64,000 nt of DNA, taken from assembly GCA_900290255.1 (NCBI GenBank), contig OMOD01000188.1, positions 1-64,000 of the forward strand, written 5' to 3'. This DNA is from Candidatus Sulfotelmatobacter kueseliae. GTDB taxonomy: Bacteria > Acidobacteriota > Terriglobia > Terriglobales > Acidobacteriaceae. Of the stretch, positions 59,337-64,000 are shown in pieces (the stretch's first letter is position 1; each line of letters starts with the position of its first letter). Position numbers and translations under genes: made by a program. A model generated the notes under the pieces. The model was given only the letters and a program-made list of their open reading frames with translations. It was not told the DNA's origin and made no database searches.

Positions 59337-61721
59337 CTACTTCTTCTTCCCCAGCTTCTTCGAGATTTCTTCTACGATCTTGGGCCGCAGGTCGGCCAGA
59401 ACGCTGTCCACGATGCTGGCGATTTCGGCCGACTCGGCGCCGCCTTCGGCGGGAACTTCTTCGGGAGCCTTTTCTGCGCCCGCAGCGACGGCCATGGCAG
59501 CCTCATCCTTCTCTTTGGGAGCGGGCACTTCTTCAGCTTCCTTCTTGGAAGACTCGGGTGCGGAGTGGCCCTTTGGCCCCCCGGTCTCACGGATTCGCCG
59601 CCAGCTGGCCCAAGCGGCGGCGGTAGTAGCCGCGATTTCCTGTTCCTTTTTCGCCATATCTTCAGTGCCTCCTGCGGCAGGTTCGGCTGGCTCCGAACTC
59701 TCCGTGATTTGCGCTGCAACCTCGCGCGCCATAATCGGCTCGGCAGGGATTTCGCTTGCCGGAGCCGGCGCCACCGTTTCGGGTTCTTGCACACTCGAAG
59801 AAACTTCTGCGGGAGCGGCAACAGCCGCCTCCATTGCGGGCTGTGGCTCTTCCTGTTTCCGTTCCGCTAATTGTTCTGCTTCTGCCTTTTGTGCCTGGGC
59901 AACCGGTTCTGGTGCGATCGGCGGGCTGGCCGTTTCCGGCTCCGCTGCCGGCACGGGAGCGAGCTCCGGTTCCGCTGCGACGCTTTCCGCAACCGGCTTC
60001 TCTTCCGTCTTGGCTTCGATCTTCGCTTCGACTTTCGCTTCAACCGCTGGCGGAGGCTCAACCACCGGCTCAGCAACCGGCTCAACCACCGGCTCCGCCG
60101 CTTGTGCCGGGGCGGGTTCTGGTTCGGCAACGGGCGGCTTCGACTCAACCACCGATGACGCCACTGTCTCAAATTCCTTTACTGCAGCTTTAATTGCTTC
60201 CGCGGCCTGAGTGGCCACACTGCTTATGGTCCGCGCTACTTCCGGTAAGAAACCTGCCGGCTCCGGTACGGGCGGCTCGGCTGCTGGCGTCTCCACCGGT
60301 GATGCCATCACTGCGACAGGCTGGCTCTCCGCAACCGGCTCTTGAGGAGCCGTGTGCGCCATCTCCGCCGCGGCCAGGGCCGCGTACGTCTTCTGCATCT
60401 CCTGTTCGAGCGAAATCGCGGCTTCTTCGGGAAGAAGCGCGACCGGAACTGCCATCCAGCGGGACGCTGCGCTCACGTACTCCGCCCCGGCTGCAGCGGC
60501 CATGGTCATCGGCTCGTTGTCTTCAGCACGAGCGCTCGAACCATTTCCTGAGCTTGGAGCGAGGGATACATAGGTCGTCCCCAGCGGAAGGGCCATAATC
60601 GCCCCGGTCAGTTCGGCGGTAGCGGGATACGGGAGACCATGAGTTCGGTGATCGGGAGCGGCTTCGCTGGGTTTGTCCGGCGTCTCGCCCTTTTCTTTTT
60701 GCCCGGCCTCTTTCTCGGCCGCCGCCTCAACTGGAGGCGCTGCCGCTTCCTTCGCCACCTCAACGGCAGGCGTCTCTGGCTTTGCCTCAACAGTGGCTGG
60801 CGTGGCTTCGGCTGACACTTCGGCTTGAGCCGCCGCTTGTGTTGCCGGCTCGATAACCAGGGGCGGCGCGACTTCCACCTCCGCCGGAGGAATTTCTGCC
60901 GGGCGAGCTTCCGCTTGGCGGCTCTCTGTGGTCGGGACTTCTGCCACGCGGCTTTCTGTCTCTGGCTTGGTTTCAGCCGTGCCCTTGATCTGGGCCGCCG
61001 CTGCGGCTAGGGCCGCAATCTCTTCCGGAGTAACATCCTTGGGCAAGTGCGGCGCCAGGGCTCCGAGATCGACTCGAGGAGCCTCCTCTTTGGCCGGTTC
61101 CGGCTGGTGCGCTACCGGGTGCTCGACCGTCGTCCGCAGGTCCTTGTTGACCGGGTTATAGAACCCGGGATCATCCACGGTTTCCTCTTCCGCGGCTTTC
61201 CCCTTTTTCTTCTTGGAAGGAAACGCAATGCGGCTCTTCCAACCGGAATCCTCATTCGGATCGGCATCCATCGTCTTGTCGTAGCGGCCCTCCTCGACGG
61301 CGGCGATGGCGCGCGCAAAACGCCCCGGTTTGGGGGCTTCCGGCCGGGGCACAATCTTGTCTTCCAGCTTGCTCAGGGCACTCAGTAACTCGGTGGCTTC
61401 AAAGGGTTTCACGATGAAGGCATCGGCCCGCGCCCGCTTCGCCTCTTCCGGCTTAAAGGGCTCCAGTTTGCCCACCGTCAGCAGGATCGGAATGCGCGCC
61501 GTCTCATTCACTTCCTTGAGGCGCTGGCAGACTTCCAGCCCGCTATAGCCGGGCATGTAAACATCCAGAATAATGATGTCGGGCTTGGCTTCATTGACCT
61601 TTTTCAGCGCCGCCGATCCGTTATTGACGGTGACCACTTCGTAGCCCGCATCGGCAAGGATCTTTCGCCCCATATTCTGGGCGGTTACGCTGTCATCGGC
61701 GAGCAGTATCTTCCGGGCCAA
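59337..61721 (-). CDS. Response regulator receiver protein with very long Ala/Pro/Glu-rich tail
   Basis: 794 residues. The first 125 form a CheY-like receiver: Asp9/Asp10 in LLADDSV, phospho-acceptor Asp53 in IIILDVYMPG, Thr82 and Lys105 in FIVKPFE. The remaining 650 are low-complexity, rich in Ala, Pro, Glu and Val. A short structured end follows (IASIVDSVLADLRPKIVEEI, SKKLGKKK). No output DNA-binding or enzyme domain. The C-terminal segment resembles the conserved tail of some acidobacterial and myxobacterial receiver proteins. A scaffold or motility role is possible but not shown. Confidence 0.88.
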   Translation of the reverse strand: MARKILLADDSVTAQNMGRKILADAGYEVVTVNNGSAALKKVNEAKPDIIILDVYMPGYSGLEVCQRLKEVNETARIPILLTVGKLEPFKPEEAKRARADAFIVKPFEATELLSALSKLEDKIVPRPEAPKPGRFARAIAAVEEGRYDKTMDADPNEDSGWKSRIAFPSKKKKGKAAEEETVDDPGFYNPVNKDLRTTVEHPVAHQPEPAKEEAPRVDLGALAPHLPKDVTPEEIAALAAAAAQIKGTAETKPETESRVAEVPTTESRQAEARPAEIPPAEVEVAPPLVIEPATQAAAQAEVSAEATPATVEAKPETPAVEVAKEAAAPPVEAAAEKEAGQKEKGETPDKPSEAAPDHRTHGLPYPATAELTGAIMALPLGTTYVSLAPSSGNGSSARAEDNEPMTMAAAAGAEYVSAASRWMAVPVALLPEEAAISLEQEMQKTYAALAAAEMAHTAPQEPVAESQPVAVMASPVETPAAEPPVPEPAGFLPEVARTISSVATQAAEAIKAAVKEFETVASSVVESKPPVAEPEPAPAQAAEPVVEPVAEPVVEPPPAVEAKVEAKIEAKTEEKPVAESVAAEPELAPVPAAEPETASPPIAPEPVAQAQKAEAEQLAERKQEEPQPAMEAAVAAPAEVSSSVQEPETVAPAPASEIPAEPIMAREVAAQITESSEPAEPAAGGTEDMAKKEQEIAATTAAAWASWRRIRETGGPKGHSAPESSKKEAEEVPAPKEKDEAAMAVAAGAEKAPEEVPAEGGAESAEIASIVDSVLADLRPKIVEEISKKLGKKK

Positions 61722-62090
61722 AGGTTTTCCTCTGCATGAGGGGAGATACCGCGAAGGTAACCCGATAGCCAGCCTAAGTCAATGACGCAGAAGGGAGGTA
61801 ACAGGTTACTATTGGTCAACACCGACCGAGGTGCCCGAGGCCGGAAAGTGCCTCTCCCGGGCACACGGGGTCCTGCAAATCCGGACGGATCTCGACCAAA
61901 ACGCCCTTTTTCATGTAACCTTTGCCATCTTCCACGCGTCCAGCCGGGACATACTTCTCCGCGGGCTGCCCCACCCGGAGCCTGTCCTGAGCGAAGTCGA
62001 AGGACGGTTTTCGAAGGGTGGGCACCACGAGGGGGACTGAAGCGATGACTGAATCCCAACTCCGGATGGCTGATGGCTGAGAGCTGACAG
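61722..62090. other. Intergenic region with repeat debris and a doubtful small frame
   Basis: 369 bases. It contains the dispersed motif TGTCCTGAGCGAAGTCGAAG (61982-62001) and palindromic debris such as GGCTGATGGCTGAG near 62066-62083. On the minus strand a frame ending at 61816 reads EKYVPAGRVEDGKGYMKKGV and LVEIRPDLQDPVCPGEALSG, which looks more protein-like than its surroundings. It has no clear start of its own and upstream it runs into the repeat. No family recognised. Confidence 0.35.
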
Positions 62091-63548
62091 CTAAAACGGA
62101 ACGATCTTCCTCAAGCCCTTCTTTTTTTTCTTCTTGCTGCTGGAAATCTCCTGGTCGCTGGCCGGCGTGTTGTCGGCACTGGCCGAGGCGGAAGACGACT
62201 GCCCCTGCTGAATTTCGTTCATTTGCGGCGGCGGAGGAGGCAGCGCCTGATCACCCGCATTGTCAACCGGCTTCAGTTCATTGGAGTCGGCGGGCACATC
62301 GGGTTTCAGCTCATTCTCGTCAGCCGCGGCCGGCTTTGTGCCTCCGGAAACGGCAGGCTGCCCAAACGGCTGGCCCGGCGGTGGAGTCGTGCCGGCTGCC
62401 GGCTCGGTCGCGGCCGGTTGCTCTGGCTTCACGATGGTCAGCCCCAGGTCATTCTTGCCCGGCGGTGCCATCGCGCCGAGCGCCTCGTTCTGGACTACCC
62501 TGTTCGGGCTCACCGGCTCCGGATCCACCAGCGACGGTTCGCCTACCTTGGCCGCCGCCGTCACGTCCGGCCCTCTTTTCACGAAGCCCATCATCTTTTG
62601 CACCGTGGTGGGTTCGCGGCGGCTGGCGTCCTCAGCCTTATTCAGCGCCAGCGCAGCTTTGGTCGCGCGCGGGATCGGCTGGTGCAAAGCCGCCAGGCGC
62701 TTCTTGGCGTCGTCGGCGCGATCCATGATGGGATAGCGCGTCAGAATTCTGTCGTACTTTTCGGCCGCCAGTTTGGTCAGCTCTTCGCCATAGCGTGCCT
62801 TTACCGCTTCGGTTGTGCAACCTCGCGGCAGGCCATGCGCGTCGCAAGTCGGGGCGTTGCGCAGGCGCGCCATCTGTCCCTCATAATTCTGCCCCAGCAG
62901 ATACAGCGCCTCATCGACGCGGCTGTAAAGTGGATACTTGTCCACCAGCGATTGCAGGCGTGCGATGGACGCGGGATACGATTCACGCAAATAGTAGAAC
63001 CGCCCGATCTGGAACTCGCGGTCGGCCAGCACTTCCTGCACTTCCAGCAAGCGCTGCTTGGCCTCGGGCACCAGCTTGCTGTCGGGAAACTGCAGAATCA
63101 TCTTGCGGTATTCGTCTTCGGCGCGCTTGGCGTGAGTGTAGTCGCGGTCGGATTTCTCCATCTGCTGATAATGAATGTTGGCGATTTTCAGCTGCGCTTC
63201 CGCGGCTTCCGGCATGTTGGGGAAGAACACGATGAAATCGCTGTACTCCTGCTCCGCCTGGGCTAACGATGTCGCGCCCCCCTCGGCATACCAGGAGTCG
63301 CCCACCGCCAGCTTGGCGCGGGCCACGAACTCAGAGTCGGGATAGGTATTGATCAGGGTCTGCAGCGTCAACCGCGCCACGTCGAAACGGTTGTGCTTCA
63401 TGGCGTCCATGGCCTTGTCGAACAGGACCTTATCCGGCTGCTTGGTGCCGATGTTGGCCAGCGGGTTGGCTGATTTCTTGTTGGTGCAAGCGGCCGTGAA
63501 CGCCAGCAGCATGCCCAGCACCACCATCCATGAAATTCGACGTGACAT
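62091..63548 (-). CDS. bamD: Outer-membrane assembly lipoprotein BamD (YfiO family) with long tail
   Basis: About 485 residues. Lipoprotein signal with lipobox LLAFTAAC. Then TPR-type repeats: LFDKAMDAMKHNRFDVARLT, FVARAKLAVGDSWYAEGGAT, AEQEYSDFIVFFPNMPEAAE, as in BamD, part of the machine that inserts barrels in the outer membrane. The usual BamD is about 240-280 residues. The extra C-terminal 190 are Pro/Ala/Gln-rich, ending SSSKKKKKKGLRKIVPF. Start at ATG 63548, with GAGG a few bases upstream. An ATG at 63575 is in frame. Confidence 0.88.
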   Translation of the reverse strand: MSRRISWMVVLGMLLAFTAACTNKKSANPLANIGTKQPDKVLFDKAMDAMKHNRFDVARLTLQTLINTYPDSEFVARAKLAVGDSWYAEGGATSLAQAEQEYSDFIVFFPNMPEAAEAQLKIANIHYQQMEKSDRDYTHAKRAEDEYRKMILQFPDSKLVPEAKQRLLEVQEVLADREFQIGRFYYLRESYPASIARLQSLVDKYPLYSRVDEALYLLGQNYEGQMARLRNAPTCDAHGLPRGCTTEAVKARYGEELTKLAAEKYDRILTRYPIMDRADDAKKRLAALHQPIPRATKAALALNKAEDASRREPTTVQKMMGFVKRGPDVTAAAKVGEPSLVDPEPVSPNRVVQNEALGAMAPPGKNDLGLTIVKPEQPAATEPAAGTTPPPGQPFGQPAVSGGTKPAAADENELKPDVPADSNELKPVDNAGDQALPPPPPQMNEIQQGQSSSASASADNTPASDQEISSSKKKKKKGLRKIVPF

Positions 63549-63610
63549 AGAACCTCGGGAATTTCCGATTGCCAATTTCCGATTTACGATTTGAGATCAG
63601 TCAGGTTTTG

Positions 63611-63643
63611 CAATCGGCAATCGAAAATCGGCAATCGAAAATC
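63611..63643. repeat. 14-base tandem repeat upstream of bamD
   Basis: Two-and-a-bit copies of AATCGGCAATCGAA, with related fragments (GATTGCCAATTTCCGATT) at 63569-63586. The repeats lie in the 98-base gap between rpe and bamD. Confidence 0.7.
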
Positions 63644-63646
63644 AAT

Positions 63647-64000
63647 TCAGACTCTCTGCAGCGCCGCTTCCGTCGCCGCCTTCAGCAGCGCCGCCGCATT
63701 CTTGCTTGGATCGCCGTTGCCGAACACCGCGTTGCCCGCCACCAGAATTTCCGCCCCGGCGCGGACCACATCGGCCACGGTTTCGAGCGCCACCCCGCCA
63801 TCTACTTCGATGCGGTAATTCAGCCCGCGTTGGCTGCGAATCTCGGCCAGGCGGCGCATTTTGTGCAGCGTGGACGGAATAAAGGGCTGGGCGCCAAAGC
63901 CCGGATTCACCGACATCACCAGCACATAGTCTACAACGTCAAGCACTTCCGCGAGCGTCTCGACCGGCGTCGCCGGGTTGATCACCACCCCGGCCAGGCA
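63647..64000 (-). CDS. rpe: Ribulose-phosphate 3-epimerase (partial, C-terminal part)
   Basis: C-terminal 117 residues of the pentose-phosphate / Calvin epimerase that interconverts ribulose-5-phosphate and xylulose-5-phosphate. Family motifs VVINPATPVETL, DYVLVMSVNPGFGAQPFIPS (active-site Met/Asn region), IEVDGGVALETV with the catalytic Asp, and LVAGNAVFG (phosphate binding). The 5' part lies beyond the right edge of the window. Followed (on the minus strand) by bamD after a 98-base gap with a tandem repeat. Confidence 0.95.
   Translation of the reverse strand, partial: CLAGVVINPATPVETLAEVLDVVDYVLVMSVNPGFGAQPFIPSTLHKMRRLAEIRSQRGLNYRIEVDGGVALETVADVVRAGAEILVAGNAVFGNGDPSKNAAALLKAATEAALQRV

Overview
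The window looks like a chromosomal piece of an acidobacterium (Acidobacteriota, probably the Terriglobia side). This is inferred from the gene content, not from a marker gene. Signs are two roughly 1,170-residue TonB-dependent receptors with N-terminal carboxypeptidase-regulatory-like domains, a complete F420 pathway, a bactofilin, a MacB-type permease pair, DUF6599 and GH127-like proteins, high GC, and many short dispersed palindromic repeats between genes. No rRNA, tRNA, IS transposase, prophage or CRISPR array was seen. The only RNA gene recognised is the RNase P RNA.

Layout. 172-7291 (minus): an F420 locus, cofG-cofD-cofC-cofE-aldo/keto reductase-cofH-npdG, with a divergent flavin reductase at 7359. 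8028-11365 (minus): a dltABC-like module (amino-acid adenylating enzyme, MBOAT-like acyltransferase, acyl carrier protein). 11523-14767: a rearranged stretch with gene remnants (flavin reductase, CheA), msrB, bactofilin, a 53-residue ORF, an enlarged RNase P RNA and a heptanucleotide tandem array. 14768-22663: two MacB-like permeases (one frameshifted), two HpnI/ceramide-glucosyltransferase-like enzymes, a metallo-beta-lactamase-fold protein cut off from its signal peptide by a stop codon, and a dicarboxylate symporter. 22809-33187: a polysaccharide-utilisation-like locus (GH30, GH5, TonB receptor, ROK regulator, GH127-like). 33220-35983: a D-threonine-aldolase-like enzyme and a divergent, frameshifted amino-acid permease.

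36062-45847 (minus) is a compact seven-gene operon: TetR regulator, TonB-dependent receptor, SDR reductase, KASIII-like enzyme lacking its catalytic His and Asn, alpha/beta hydrolase, acyl-CoA synthetase and SCP2-type thiolase. It has a clear promoter and a palindromic operator in front. It reads as uptake plus CoA/acyl processing of an unknown compound. 45998-48199 holds a [4Fe-4S] aldo/keto reductase and a DUF6599 protein.

48829-57943 (plus) is an electron-transfer block. A Cyc2-like fused monoheme cytochrome/beta-barrel and a cupredoxin come first. They are followed by a bc-type complex: GltD-like FAD/Fe-S subunit, Rieske protein, b6-type cytochrome b, subunit IV, octaheme cytochrome c and monoheme cytochrome c. 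A CRP/FNR-like palindrome lies upstream. Together they suggest electron transfer between an outer-membrane donor and the quinone and NAD(P) pools. The window closes with an M50-type peptidase, a receiver protein with a very long Ala/Pro/Glu-rich tail, BamD and a partial ribulose-phosphate 3-epimerase.

A recurring theme is that small dispersed repeats have entered genes. They supply the ends of CofC, CofE, GH30 and a cytochrome c, and enlarge the RNase P RNA.
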